Below, piece by piece: positions 47,546-59,624 of a stretch of DNA of 64,000 nucleotides. This DNA comes from Cenococcum geophilum 1.58 (Eukaryota > Ascomycota > Dothideomycetes > Gloniales > Gloniaceae), in NCBI GenBank assembly GCA_001692895.1, contig KV748218.1:682001-746000 (forward strand). The letters are read 5' to 3'. Every line of letters begins with the position of its first letter. The stretch's first letter is position 1. The notes under the pieces were generated by a model, which saw nothing but the letters and a program-made list of their open reading frames with translations, was not told the origin of the DNA and did not search any database. A program made the position numbers and the translations under genes.

Positions 47546-49960
47546 CGTCTAACGTCCCTCTATACGTGCTAGAAAACCACCTATACCGGAATAAATCCAT
47601 TATTTAGGCATCTCAATTCTCTACCCTATACTTTAATTAAGTTATAACTAATATAGTTCTATTCTTTAGACATTTCTCTCTAAAAAGCTACTATATAGCT
47701 AAAAAAATACAGGGCTCTTAATCGTACTGTTAATCGTTCCTTTTAGAGCGTCTAGAACTTTATTTACTTACACCCCTACTTTACCACAACTATTAGCGTA
47801 ATATTTTATTTCGGTACCTTAACACATTACTCCTATTAGGAGAGAAGAATAGTTCTAAGATTTTAAGACGCTTAGCCCTTAAAAAGTATACACTTTAAAG
47901 TTTCTCCGTACCGAGGTATGCTCTATATTTTAGCGTAAAGGATTTAGTATGCTTATATAATAGAATATTACATATTACCCAATTGGATTATATTTTACAC
48001 TATATTAGATTAGGCTAGTTATAGCACGTTCTTCTAAAAGCTTCCTTTCTTAAATGGTTATGAGTAGGTTAGCTATTTTTAGAGTTTAAGCGTATGGTCA
48101 TTATTAGCCGTCCACCCATTCCCTCCCTATTACTACTATAACTGCTAATATAGACCGAGCCAGTTAGATACTAGCGCAAGGTCTCCCTCTAGATGTACCT
48201 AGAATATAGGCTGCCCTATTAAAAAGGGGCGATGTCGCACTCATTATAGTCTATTATCGCGCACACGGACGACTGTCTATAAAGGAAAAGGCCTAAGGCC
48301 AGCAATACCTTACCCTAGAGGAAGAGAAAGCTCTTATTTCGTTTTTATTACTAATATCTAATCTTGGGTAACCTATCCGAATAAAGTATATACCTTTACT
48401 AGCCTTTAGCCTTACCCGCTAGCGGTTTCTTATTATAATAGACGATCTAATTAAGCCTCCGAATAAGAACTAGCCTTAAGCCTTTAAGAAACGCCATCCT
48501 GAACTTAAAGTAAGGAAAGTAAGGGCGATAGACTAGAAATGTTACGAGAATAATATATACGTAAAGATTATACACTAGTTTAAAGTAATTGGAAGAGTTG
48601 TATAGGATCCGGCTATTCTACTAGAAAATGTCTATAATATAGATAAGACGGGAGTTATATTAAGCATACTTGGCTCTATTAAAGTCCTTATAGGTAAGAA
48701 CGATCTATAAGACTATAGAGGCGCGGGCGTTAAGCGGATAATAGTAACTGCTATTAAGTGCATTAGTATAGACGGTAGGTCGCTGCTCCCTCTTATAATA
48801 TAGCCAGCTTTAACCTACTAAAGTAACTGGACCACGTACCTAACCCCTAAATAGCATTATGGACACTTAGAAAATAAATATAACGACTTAAAAATTAGCT
48901 TAGAATAGCTTATACGTATTTTTAATCCCTAAACTAAAGGAATAGCTAATAGTAAACCACGGGTTCTAATATACGACGGCTTTAGAATATATAAGACGCT
49001 TAAGATCCTAGAGTTTTGCTTTAAGAACAACATTCTCCTATATTATCTTCCCTCTTACACCTCTTATAAGCTCTAGCCCTGTGATGTTAGACCTTTTACC
49101 CCCTTAAAGACAGCCTATCGCGACAAGGTTAAACGACTAAATTGAGAAGGTATAGATATAGTTAGCAAGGAGCATTTTACCTCTTTATATAAGCTTGTAA
49201 GGGAAAAGGCGTTAATTAAGAGAAATATTATAGCCGGGTGGGCTGTAACTGGTTTATTTCCGTTTAATCTAAAGTAAGTACTCTGATATATATTAAAGCC
49301 CCCTACTAAACTTATAGTTCTAAAAGCTAATAAGGTGGTATCTAGTCCGTAAGACTAAGTACCGTAAACGCCTATAACCCCTATAACGCCGGTAACAATA
49401 GAGGCTCTTACGTTATTATATAATATAATTAAATAAGAGCTTAATAAGCTAAGTAAATGCCGTATATAGAGGTATGTATAGAAGCTTGCAAGTGCCGCTA
49501 AAATATCATTTGCTAAACAAACCCTCCTTTATAATTAAAATTGATTCTTAACTAAAATAAATAATAAAGCCAAAGTTCGCCAATTAACAAGATTGGTGGT
49601 CCTTAGAAAGGCGAAGGTGTTAAGCTATAAGGATCTTAAGGAGGCTTAAGCAAAGCGCGCTGTAAAAGAGAAAGCTATTGCGAATAAGGGTAAGGGCAAG
49701 GGAAAACGCGGCTATAAGCGCAAGAGCCCTACGCTAGAGGTAGATTTGTTAGAGCCGGAGGCGGGCTTATTAGTGCTAAAGAAGAAAGTAGTATAGATAA
49801 ATAAGCGAATAAGCGAAGTGCTAAAGCCAGTGAAGACCCTAATAACGCTATAGAGGGCCCTAGTGGCGCGAATATACTAGAAAAGTGTTATTAAACTTGC
49901 TTTAAGGGTAATTGTACGTTAAGAGTTATGTAGGTTTTATATAGGAAGAGAGGAAAAAAT
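47546..49960 (+). mobile_element. Fot1/pogo-type DNA transposon relic
   Basis: The left end ACGTCCCTCTATACGTGC at 47,546, preceded by TA, is the same terminal sequence as in the two MITE copies. A transposase relic follows at 48,113-49,900. The right end cannot be identified: no matching inverted repeat is visible near 49,960, so the element is probably truncated or its end is eroded. The element is RIPed throughout. Confidence 0.6.
48113..49900 (+). pseudogene. Fot1/pogo transposase (HTH-CENPB + DDE_1) relic
   Basis: From about 48,113 the reading includes a helix-turn-helix region (AHGRLSIKEKA, YLTLEEEKALISFLLLIS, 48,275-48,360), AFKKRHPELKVRKVRAIDW (about 48,480-48,540), then the DDE_1 catalytic core: VYNIDKTGVILSIL (48,630-48,672; first Asp), CISIDGRSLLPLII (about 48,760-48,805), NWTTYL, LIYDGFRIYKTLKILEFCF (48,970-49,027; second Asp), LLYYLPSYTSYKL, PCDVRPFTPLKTAYRDKVKR (49,078-49,137; third acidic residue), REKALIKRNIIAGWAVTGLF (49,202-49,260). 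A Lys-rich C-terminus follows, with a GKGKGKRGYKRKSP basic stretch at about 49,690-49,735. Family length is about 540 residues, which fits. Cut-and-paste transposase, targeting TA. RIP stops replace Gln/Trp codons. Confidence 0.82.
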
Positions 49961-50149
49961 TATAATAAAGTATATGCCACCTTGAGATTTGTCTAATAGT
50001 TATTAGTGTTATTTACTAAATTTATCCGCATAGCTATAGTTAGGCTTAATAGCTATAAGCTTGGCTTACTAAATAATATAAGTTTAGGAGCTAGAATAGG
50101 GCCTATAGAAGCCAGATTAGATATAGCTAAAGTAGTGTAAAGCTGCGAC

Positions 50150-51560
50150 TGTTTCGAGCTAGGTGCTATTATAAATCGCAGTTAGCGTATTACGAGCCGC
50201 AACTACGTTATTAGCCTTGGCGTTTGTAAGGCTGTTATTAAGTTAACTAGAGCGCCTAGCTTCTAAACCGCAATCAGTCTACGCGATAGCCACTATATAA
50301 CTTTGCGATGTAGTGTAATATATGGCTATGTCTACGTCGTAGGCTTCCGTAGCACGGAGGAAAAATATTATACTACCTATAAGCTTTACAGAACACCCTT
50401 TAACGCCTCCGCTAATAAATAAAAAGCCCCTCTTATAAGTCTAATAAGTTATCGCGCTATTAAAAGCCATCTGAGCGGGAAAGTATACTAAGTAAGACCC
50501 CTAAATAGAGTTTTAACTTACGCTAGGAGAATATAATAAGATAAAGCGCCAGCTTGGTTGATATAAGGCGCTGTTAGGATACGTAAAGGACAAGATATGG
50601 TGCGTGTGCTCTAGGAATAGTAGCAGCGGTAGCTAATAATACGGATAAAATAGATATAATTATTGGGGAGAAAGCCATCTGCTTGTCGTTTGGATGCCGA
50701 CCGGCGTATATAAGCTCTTTATTGATGGTGTTAAGGATGCGATTCAAAGCCAGCTAAAAATAATTCGCAGTAGAGGTAATAAGGCAGCCTTCTTTATATA
50801 AAAAGTACGGCCGGCCTAATCTACTAAGATATACTTCCTAGTTAATAATGCTCCGCCTAGTATAAGGTCAAAATATAAGCCGGATACTTCTTTTTAGCAT
50901 AAAAATGCATGGTATTTTAGGGTTATAATTAAAGTAGCATATTTATAGAAGAGGAAGAGGTTAGTTTGGCTAGCTAAGGATTATCTTCTAGATTTAAACG
51001 CTAGTGTATAAGTTGTTATTAGCCTAAACATTAAATACGGCAAGAAGGGATCGCGGAAGGTAACGCTATTAGTATAGCAAACTTATATAGTTATTACTGC
51101 TAAAGGGAATAAGTTAAGAGTGGTTTAAGAAGTTGCGGATAAGGTAAGTTCTATCCTATAATATGTCTTCTATACCTAATATTCTTTATAGGCGTTCCGC
51201 GATGACTAAAGAAATCCTACTAATCTTCTAGGCCTGCGACTTTAGCTAATAGATTTTACTTATAAAGAACTTGCATATAATAAGCTTGGAGAAAATAATT
51301 AAAAACTAGTTATTTCTGCGCACTAACTCTGCAAATACCTTAACGCGGTAAAGGCTATAATAGGACAGCTAGATTTACTTAGCGAGTATATAATTACTCC
51401 TAGACTTAAGAAGCGGAAATAATTAGAAACACCTCTTAACTAAATTACTTCTAGTAATAAGGCGGGGTATATTAAGTAAGAAGAAAGAGCCACAAAGCGT
51501 ATAGCGGAGGACGATTCCAATTATAAAGATATATTAATTTAAAGCTCGCCAGAGTAAAAG
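50150..51560 (+). pseudogene. Unrecognised relic, possible PD-(D/E)XK nuclease-like core
   Basis: Readable blocks: SLRDSHYITLRCSVIYGYVY and VVGFRST (50,275-50,352); VWMPTGVYKLFIDGVKDA (about 50,688-50,745); NKAAFFI; NNAPPSIRSKYKPDTSF (about 50,845-50,895); AWYFRVIIKVAYL then KRKRLVWLAKDYLLDLNASV (50,910-51,012); VVISLNIKYGKKGSRKVTLL (about 51,015-51,075); then a tail with LRL, DFTYKELAYNKLG and a Lys/Glu/Ser-rich end. The run P-D-x-S-F, then V-x-E/K-V-A-x-S/x-Q/x-K-x-x-L-x-x-L-A-x-x-Y, then V-V-x-x-L-x-I-x-Y-G resembles the Uma2/PD-(D/E)XK arrangement. That is an inference from spacing; the family is not identified. It lies directly downstream of the Fot1 relic. Confidence 0.35.
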
Positions 51561-52235
51561 CAAATTGGTTTAATTGCGACGCGCTCTACTTAGGCTAAAC
51601 ATTATTAATCTTGTTGGTTCTTTGCCGCTTTGGGCTGTCGCTGCGATATAAGCTTAAGGCGGGTATATTCGTGGGAAGGGATATAGCGCACTTCCGCTTT
51701 AAAGGAGCTAGGTATAGCTTTAAATCGTCATTAGGCAGAGGAATTAAGAATGTAAGATTAATACGCAGAAGCAAGCCATAAGCTAACGCGATCGTACTAA
51801 GGTATAGAAGGAGGACTTTCTAAGTCTATTATTATGGGTATAAGAGTTATTAGAAGCCTAGTTATTACATAACGCTAGGTTGCTTATTATTATATAGCGG
51901 GTGCACTTATTACAAAACTTATATTAAGCTATTCATTAATAAAATAGGTTAATTAATTAATAATCTTATTTTAAGGTTAATTAACCTTAGACCTAGGGCC
52001 CTTAGGCTTAGATAAAGAGGTTTATAATATACGTAACTTATATATATAACTTATACACAGTTTACGCCTCTAGAGAATATAGATTATCTAACAGCACTAG
52101 CGTTAAGCGTCTATTGCGGAGGTGTACTACTACGTATATTACGCTCCGTATCGTTATTAGAATATAGGGTAGTAAACTCTAGTAAACGCGACCTTAAAGA
52201 CTATAACTACTTAACTATACTGTTAAGTAAATATC
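51561..52235. other. RIP-degraded stretch left of the large inverted repeat
   Basis: At 51,945-51,990 ggttaattaattaataatc and ttaaggttaattaacctta form a small AT-rich inverted repeat. No gene seen. Confidence 0.3.
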
Positions 52236-53966
52236 TATAGAATTCGCCATCTTATAAGAGTCTAGTCGGTGTAGCTCGGCCACCCTCCCTACTAGCGGGG
52301 GCGAGTTTAAAGTATTTTACGCTTTAATTACCTGCTATAAATACCGCTAATTATACCGCCGCTAAACCCGTTCTACGCTAAGTAGAAGTATAGGCGTTAG
52401 TAAATAGTAGCCCCGCAGCTAAGCGAACTGCTTAGACTTACCTTAGGTAGTAGTCTTAGCAGTAAGCTTTACCTAAAATAGTTAAGCGCCATACTTAGAT
52501 AGCTATGTAAGGAGTGCCACTATAGCCTAATCCGTAATATTCTGTAAAGCATTTTATATAAATCGCCCTAGCTCTAACTAAGTACCTATACTATAGATAG
52601 ATAGAGCCTATATATAGACCATACCTTATAATTTAATATTAAATCTATATATATATTAGTTACTCCACCAGATTTTCTAATACAAAGTTGTTTATATAAC
52701 TCGTACGTTAAGCCTCTGTCTTATTATATAGTCACTTTAAATTAACCTAACTCTAACCCTCTTATACTTGCTATTTATACTAGTTGGCCTAATAACTAAT
52801 ATATAGTACTCCTTAACATATAATCTATCCCTATCCTTAATTTTACTCTTATTCTTATTAAACTTCTTCCTAATAATAGTATATTATTCTTTATAAAGAT
52901 CCTCGCCCTCCTTAATATTATACTATATCTATCCTCTTTTCTTTCTACTAAAATCTAAGATAGTATAATATTTTCTATCTAGTCCTATTATACAATCCCA
53001 AAACCCCCTTATATTAATAATTAATACTAGTCCACGCTTCTTAAGCTGGAGGTTATTAATCTAATTAACTATGCTAAAAGGGATATCTATAAACTAAATA
53101 CCTCTATTATATGCTATTTATGACTATAATAGCACATGCCGGGTTTTATATCCAATCGGCTCTATCTTATTATTAAACGCCTGCCATAGGAGATTCCTAT
53201 AAAGGTACTACTAAAAGATACCATAACTGCTTTAATACTTTAGAGCGCCTATAATACGGGCCTCTAACCTAGATATTATAATAGATCTATTAGTCTTCTC
53301 TAAAAGGTCACGCTTTAAGTACTCCTTAGAAAGAAAGTAAATAAATTCTATAGTACGTTTGTAGCCTAATTAGAGAAGCCGGTTTAGGAAATTTAGATTA
53401 AGTATAAAGAACTTTCTTTAAAATAAGCTAAAGAGCAAAATATACAAGTTAGGAAGATATTAGTCTATTAAATATTTTTAAGCTCTTACCTTTTTAGTCT
53501 AGTAAGGTTTTCGTAGTAAATCCCTTTACCACATTCTTAGTATATTTAATTAGCACTAAAATAGATAATTTATTATAACAAAATCCTTTCTTATATTACC
53601 TATACTTGCGTATTAAGCCGAGCCTTCTCTATATTATTGTTAAAATTATCTATATTGGCGCTAATATAGAACCGCCTACCTAAGGCATCTTAAATAAAAA
53701 CATACTTAGTATTTACGTTCCGCTTAAGGAATCCCGCTTTTAAATAGATAGCCGAAGTTATAGCGATTGTATAGTAAGCTAAAGAGAATACCTCTTTTAT
53801 ACGCCTAGATTCGCGTTTCTAATCTTTGCTATTATACTTATATTAAATTATACAGAGTGAGTCAATCTAGAGGTATAGTATATAAAGTTCTTAAGTCACT
53901 TTAATAGCGTCCTAAAAAGTCTTTGGTAGGTTAAAGATACTAAATCCTCCTAGCCGTCGGCTAATA
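52236..53966 (-). repeat. Large inverted repeat, left arm (1.73 kb)
   Basis: It pairs with 57,643-59,379 in opposite orientation. Matching end words are tatagaattcgc (52,236) and gcgaattctata (59,379) on the outside, and tagccgtcggctaa (53,951) and ttagccgacggcta (57,643) on the inside. The match includes a HET-domain relic and about 450 bp beyond its 3' end. Arms are nearly equal in length. Differences are mainly transitions. Confidence 0.9.
52680..53966 (-). pseudogene. HET-domain protein relic, left copy
   Basis: On the minus strand the reading parallels that of the right copy: RNANLGV at about 53,815, SLSGT near 53,720, NAxLG around the Val-Phe-Phe segment, then GWAE-like tail blocks to 52,680. 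The N-terminal HET motif (L-S-H/Y-x-W-G) is not found; the repeat ends before it and the sequence beyond 53,966 differs from the right copy. HET proteins trigger incompatibility or cell death on meeting a mismatched partner in ascomycetes. The copy is broken and not expected to work. Confidence 0.7.
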
Positions 53967-55054
53967 TATCTACCTTAGAATTGAACTCCCTAAGCCTAAC
54001 CTTTAGCTTGCCTACTGTATGGAGCTAGGCTCGTATACGTATATTAGCGCCGTATTGCCTATAGTTTAAATATCTTCTAAAACGCTAGACAGTTATTCTA
54101 CTACCCTAGGCCGCTAATAAATTGTATCTAATAGGGCCTTTGCCCGCGCTAAATACTTTATACTATACTTTTTAATTGGCTCCGCGGTTACTAGGTAGTA
54201 TATTAAGTCTTTAATTAACCACTAGTGCTTTTTATTTAGCTTATATAGTACTATATTAACCCTCTCACACATACTTAAGCCTTTGACGTACTGGGTCGGC
54301 TAGTTAGGGTCAGTGGTGCGTCGTTTTCTCATTAAAGAGGTTGCGTCGGCCTAGTTTGGGGTAGGACTCCGCTACGTGCGACGTCTCGACGCAGAGGCCG
54401 AATTTATTGATTTCGGCGACCCCATCTTGTTTATGAAGGTTAATTGGCGTTCCTGCAACTTATTAGGGTATAATTTAAGGTTGTAATGAAGCAGCACATA
54501 CTTAGGGAAAAGTTCAGATATTTGTATAGTAGAGTAAGTTTACAGCTTAGACTATAGATTCACGAGCTAACCAGAATGGTTTAGCGCGCCTTAGCGTACG
54601 TGAATTTCCTATAGTCTAAGGTAGCGAAACAGCCTTAAACGTGATTTTGGTGGAGCATAATAAATGTAGTTAGTTAGCTTGCGGGCTGATTGAAAATCTA
54701 TACCACTAGAATTACGTCTAAGCTTGCTAAGGTAAGCGTCTAAGCTTGCTAAGGTAAGTAGGCAGCAGCTAATTAAACTGCCCCGCCTTCGCAAACCCTA
54801 ATTATCGCATTAACCATAGTATTAAAGCGCAACTAAAGTTAAGACCTATTAGCCTAGGAGTTAACATATTATTATCTCTATTAGCCGCAGCTAAACTTGT
54901 TCCGATAAGTCAAGATATATAAAAGGATAGATAGTTTAAGGTAGGTATTAATAGTAACTAGACAATATTACTTTAGCTAATAGTATAGGTATAGAATGTA
55001 AATGTTCCTAGAGTATATTCTAGATATTCTACTAACATACTTAGTTATAGGAAG
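53967..55054. other. Spacer between HET arms, left part
   Basis: 53,967-54,300 is RIP-degraded. 54,290-54,640 is noticeably GC-richer (gtcggctagttagggtcag, gtgcgacgtctcgacgc) and less RIPed. A 21-bp tandem duplication (gtctaagcttgctaaggtaa) lies at about 54,716-54,757. No gene recognised; the open frame at 54,609-54,794 (minus) overlaps this duplication and is unsupported. Confidence 0.35.
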
Positions 55055-56773
55055 TAAGTAGACCTGCGAATACCAATATATATAGCTACTGCTAACCTTA
55101 TCCTATTTGTTAGTATAGGAAGTAAGTAAACCTACGAATACCGATATATATAGCTGCTGCTAACCTTATCCTATTTATTAGTATAGCTTGTAAGTAGACC
55201 TGCGAATACTAATATATATAGCTACTACTAATCTTATCCTATTTATTAGTGTAGTATATAAGTAGACCTGCAAATACCAACATATATAGCTGCTGCTAAC
55301 CTTGTCCTATTTATTAGTATAGAGAGTAAGTAAACCTACGAATACCGATATGTGTGGCTGCTGCTAACCTTATCCTATTTGTTAGTATAGGAAGTAAGTA
55401 GACCTACAAATACCGATATATATGGCTGCTGCTAACCTTGTCCTGTTTATTAGTATAGGATATAAGTAGACCTGCAAATACCGACATATATAGCTGCTGC
55501 TAACCTTATCCTGTTTATTAGTATAGCTTGTAAGTAGACCTATAAATACTAATATGTATAGCTGCTACTAACCTTATCCTGTTTGTTAGTATAGGAAGTA
55601 AGTAAACCTATAAATACCAATATATGTGGCTGCTGCTAACCTTGTCCTATTTATTAAAGTAGCTCGTAAGTAGACCTACAAATACTAATATGTATAACTA
55701 CTGCTAACCTTGTCCTATTTATTAGTGTAGGAAGTAAGTAAACCTATAAATACCGATATATATAGCTGCTGCTAACCTTGTCCTGTTTATTAGTATAGGA
55801 TATAAGTAGACCTGCGAATACCGATATATATAGCTGCTGCTAACCTTGTCCTATTTGTTAGTATAGCTTATAAGTAGATCTGCGAATACCGATATATATA
55901 TAGCTACTGCTAACCTTATCCTATTTATTAGTATAGAATATAAGTAGACCTGCGAATACCGATATATATAGCTGCTGCTAACCTTATCCTATTTATTAGT
56001 GTAGGAAGTAAGTAGACCTATAAATACCGATATATATAGCTGCTGCTAACCTTATCCTGTTTATTAGTATAGGAAGTAAGTAGACCTGTAAATACCAACA
56101 TATATAGCTGCTGCTAACCTTGTCCTATTTATTAGTATAGCTTATAAGTAGATCTGCGAATACCGACATATATAGCTGCTGCTAACCTTATCCTATTTAT
56201 TAGTGTAGCTCGTAAGTAGACCTATAAATACCGATATATATAGCTACTGCTAACCTTGTCCTGTTTATTAGTGTAGTATATAAGTAGACCTGCGAATACT
56301 AATATATATAGCTGCTGCTAACCTTGTCCTATTTATTAGTATAGGAAGTAAATAGACCTGCGAATACCGACATATATAGCTGCTGCTAACCTTATCCTAT
56401 TTATTAGTATAGATTGTAAGTAGACCTACAAATACCAATATATATAGCTACTACTAACCTTGTCCTGTTTATTAGTGTAAAATATAAGTAGACCTACAAA
56501 TACCAACATATGTGGCTGCTGCTAACCTTGTCCTATTTATTAGTATAGAGAGTAAGTAGACCTGCGAATACTAACATATATAGCTACTACTAACCTTGTC
56601 CTATTTATTGGTGTAGGAAGTAAGTAGACCTACAAATACTAACATATATGGCTGCTGCTAACCTTGTCCTATTTATTAGTGTAGGAAGTAAGTAAACCTA
56701 TAAATACTAACATGTATAGCTGCTGCTAACCTTATCCCGTTTATTAGTGTAGTATATAAGTAAACCTATAAAT
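55055..56773 (+). repeat. 68-bp satellite array, about 25 units
   Basis: Each unit reads like aagtagacctgcgaatacc, gatatatatagctgctgct, aaccttatcctatttatta, gtatag plus a variable 4-6-base joint (gaag, cttg, tata, ctcg, gaga). Copies start every 68 bp from 55,055 to 56,773, with rare 2-bp insertions. Variation is nearly all C/T and G/A at the same positions in many units, with little indel change. 68 is not a multiple of three and no coding role is evident. It lies at the centre of the spacer between the two HET arms. Confidence 0.95.
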
Positions 56774-57642
56774 GTCTCTTATATGCGACCGCTTAAACCA
56801 GTACTAATACGAGTGTAGCACGGCAGCTAGTGCTATACCTTTGATAATAATTTTGCTCGAGATTTCTTTAAAAGCTTGCCATCAAGCGCACTTCTAAGCC
56901 AGCTTGCCCCAGCCTAGTACTATACCTACTATAGTTCCATTATAGCTACTAGCTACATTATTAATCTTTCTAAAGTCCGTGCTGCTAAAAAAAGTTATTA
57001 GCTCTGCGCTCTACTCCTCTGTACGCTTAAACGCTACTGCAATGATAATAAATCAAATGTTTAAATAGTTAGAGAACGGTCAGCACTGAAAATAGGAAAG
57101 GGGGGGCCGCGTATTCTCCGGTTGTGTTCTAATTCACCTACATGATTTATACTACTTCGCGCATAGCTTTATATAGTTAGAAAACGGTTAGCATTGAAAA
57201 TAAGAGAGTAGGGGCAACGCATTCTCCGGTTGCATTCTGATTTAGGTTAGTATCTTTAACTCCTTATATATACTAGGCAGGGCCATTACTCACTACATAT
57301 CTTTGCGTATAGAATATTTAGCTAATCCTAATAACGGCATCTAGATCAGCTTCCCAGTCTTACCTAAAGCTAAAAGTCCTACATAATTTACACTACTTCG
57401 CGTATAGCTTCGTTAGTGTAACAAGTCCCATAATTACAATAAGCACCATATTAAATCCAATACAGTATTACCGACAAGACTCCTCTATATCAGTGATCCG
57501 GATAATCTAGGTTATAATCCTAATGTCTTGCGTCTCGATTTTACCGCGTAAATAGACGGAAGAAAATACATCGCTTTATCCCATTACTGGGGCGAACTTC
57601 CAATTAAAGATAAGAAACAGTTTTATACGACCTAGGATAACA
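56774..57642. other. Spacer between HET arms, right part, with a tandem duplication
   Basis: At 57,066-57,172 and 57,176-57,245 a segment beginning agttagaraacggtyagca and containing cattctccggttg is repeated. The trailing words tacactacttcgcgtatagc appear at 57,150 and again at 57,388, so two to three degenerate units of roughly 110-120 bp are present. The last 180 bp (57,460-57,642) belong to the N-terminus of the right HET relic. Confidence 0.55.
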
Positions 57643-58930
57643 TTAGCCGACGGCTAAAAGGATTTAGTATCTCTAACCTGCCAAAGACTTTCTAGGACGC
57701 TATTAAAGTGACTTAAGAACTTCGTGTACTATACCTCTAGATTAACTTACTCTATATAATCTAATACAAGCACAATAGTAAAGATTAGAAACGCGAATCT
57801 AGGCGTATAAAAGAGGTATTCTCTTTAGCTTACTATATAATCGCTATAACTTTAGCTATCTATTTAAAAGCGGGATTCCTTAAGCGGAACATAAACACTA
57901 AGTATATTTTTGTTTAAGATGCCTTAGGCAGGCAGTTCTATATTAGCGCTAATATAGATAATTTCAACAACAATATAAAGAAGGCTTAGCTTAATACGCG
58001 AGTATAGATAATATAAGAAAGGATTTTATTACAACAAACTATCTATTTTAGTACTAATTAGATATACTAGGAATATAGTAAAGGGATTTACTACGAAAAC
58101 CTTACTAGACTAAAAAGGTAAAAGCTTAAAAATATCTAATAGACTAATATCTTCCTAACTTATATATTTTGCTCCTTAGCTTATTTTAAAGGAAGTTCTT
58201 TATACTTAATCCAAATTTCCCAAACCAGCTCCTCCAATTAGGCTATAAACGTACTATAGAATTTATTTACTTTCTTTCTAAGGAGTACTTAAAGCGTAAC
58301 CTTTTAGAGAAGACCAATAGATCTATTATAACATCTAGGTTAGAGGCCCGTATTACAGGCGCTCTAAAGTATTAAAGCAGTTACGGTATCTTTTAGCGGT
58401 ACCTTTATAGGAATCTCCTATAGTAGGCATTTAATAATAAGATGGAGCTAATTGGATACAAAACCCGGTATATACTATTATAGTTATAGATAGTATATAA
58501 TAAAGGTATTTAGTTTATAAACATCCCTTTTAGCATAGTTAATTAAATTAATAACCTCCGGCTTAAGGAGCGTGGACTAGTATTAATTACTAATATAGGG
58601 GGGTTTTGGGATTATATAATAGGACCAGATAGGAAATATTATACCGTCTTAGATTTCGGCAAAAAGAAAAGAGAATAGATATAGTATAATGTTAAAAAGG
58701 GTGAGGATCTTTACAAAGAACAATATACTGTTATTAAAAAGAAGTTTAATAAAGACAAAAGTAAGATTGAGGATAGGGATAGATTATATATTAAGGAGTA
58801 TTATATATTGGTTGTTAAGCCAACCAGTATAAATAGCAAGTATAAGAGGGTTAGAGTTAGGTTAATTTAGAGTAACTATATAGTAAGATAGAGGCTTAAC
58901 GTGCGAGTCGTGTAAACAACTTTATACTAG
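57460..58930 (+). pseudogene. HET-domain (heterokaryon incompatibility) protein relic, right copy
   Basis: The reading contains the HET signature YIALSHYWGELPIKDKK (about 57,568-57,620), NISRRLKGFSISNLPKTF (about 57,638-57,692), DAIKVT, ELRVLYL, INLLYII (the usual L-W-I-D-S-L-C-I-I block, 57,730-57,765), ESRRIKEVFSLAYYIIAIT (about 57,800-57,850), AGFLKRN (57,870), QERILL (about 58,015; the W-x-x-Q-E-R block), TIYFSTN. A C-terminal part of several hundred residues follows, to a stop region near 58,915. Motif order and spacing match the HET family (PF06985). Proteins of this kind act in the cytoplasm in non-self recognition. It is broken by many RIP-type changes. The part from 57,643 on is duplicated in inverted orientation at 52,236-53,966. 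Confidence 0.85.
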
Positions 58931-59379
58931 AAAATCTGGCGGAGTAACTAATATATATATAGATTTAATGTTAAATTATAAGGCATGGTCTATATATAGG
59001 CTCCATCTATCTATAGTATAGGTGCTTAGTTAGAGCTAGGGCGATCTATACGAGATGCTTTATAGAACATTATAAATTAGGCTATAGTGCACACTATATT
59101 CTCACGTAGCTAGTACTTCACTATTCTAGGTAAAGCTTACTACTAAGACTGCTGCCTAAGGTAAGTCTAAGTAATTTTACTATGCACCCAGCTATAGGGT
59201 TTATTATCTGCTAATACGCGCACTTTCACTTATATAGCATAGGACGGGTTTAGCAGTAGTATAATTAGCGGTATTTACAGCAGGTGATTAAAGCGTAAAA
59301 TACCTTAAACTCGCCTCCGCTAGTAGGGAGGGTGGCCGAGCCGCACCAACCAGACTCTTATAAGGTAGCGAATTCTATA
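57643..59379 (+). repeat. Large inverted repeat, right arm (1.74 kb)
   Basis: Partner of 52,236-53,966. The outer 450 bp (58,930-59,379) are non-coding downstream DNA of the HET relic, shared with the other arm, including agggagggtggccgagc near 59,325 (left-arm partner gctcggccaccctcc at 52,277). Confidence 0.9.
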
Positions 59380-59624
59380 GCTGTTTTTAGAGAGTTAAGT
59401 TAGTTAACCAGAGGCATGGCCAAGGTTTAGGTCGCAAGGCTATGGGGCTAAGATTGGCCCGCTTACTAAGTCTGTGTATAGCTATAGGCCTGCTAGCTAT
59501 AAGCTTAGCTTACTAGATAATATAAATAAATTATATAATAATGATTATATAGGACGTGCGGGGTTGTTTCGCACTAGCTAGAATCGGTAATTACTTTAAT
59601 TGGAAGTACTAACTAGAGTAGCGA
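59380..59624. other. RIP-degraded stretch with a dispersed-repeat fragment
   Basis: 59,475-59,522 (tagctataagcttagcttac) matches 50,032-50,083 (tagctataagcttggcttac) in the same orientation, so a short dispersed repeat is present at both places. No gene seen. Confidence 0.4.

Noticed and set aside
55055-56773. CRISPR-like array
   Set aside because: Units are directly tandem 68-mers without unique spacers, in a eukaryotic RIPed region.
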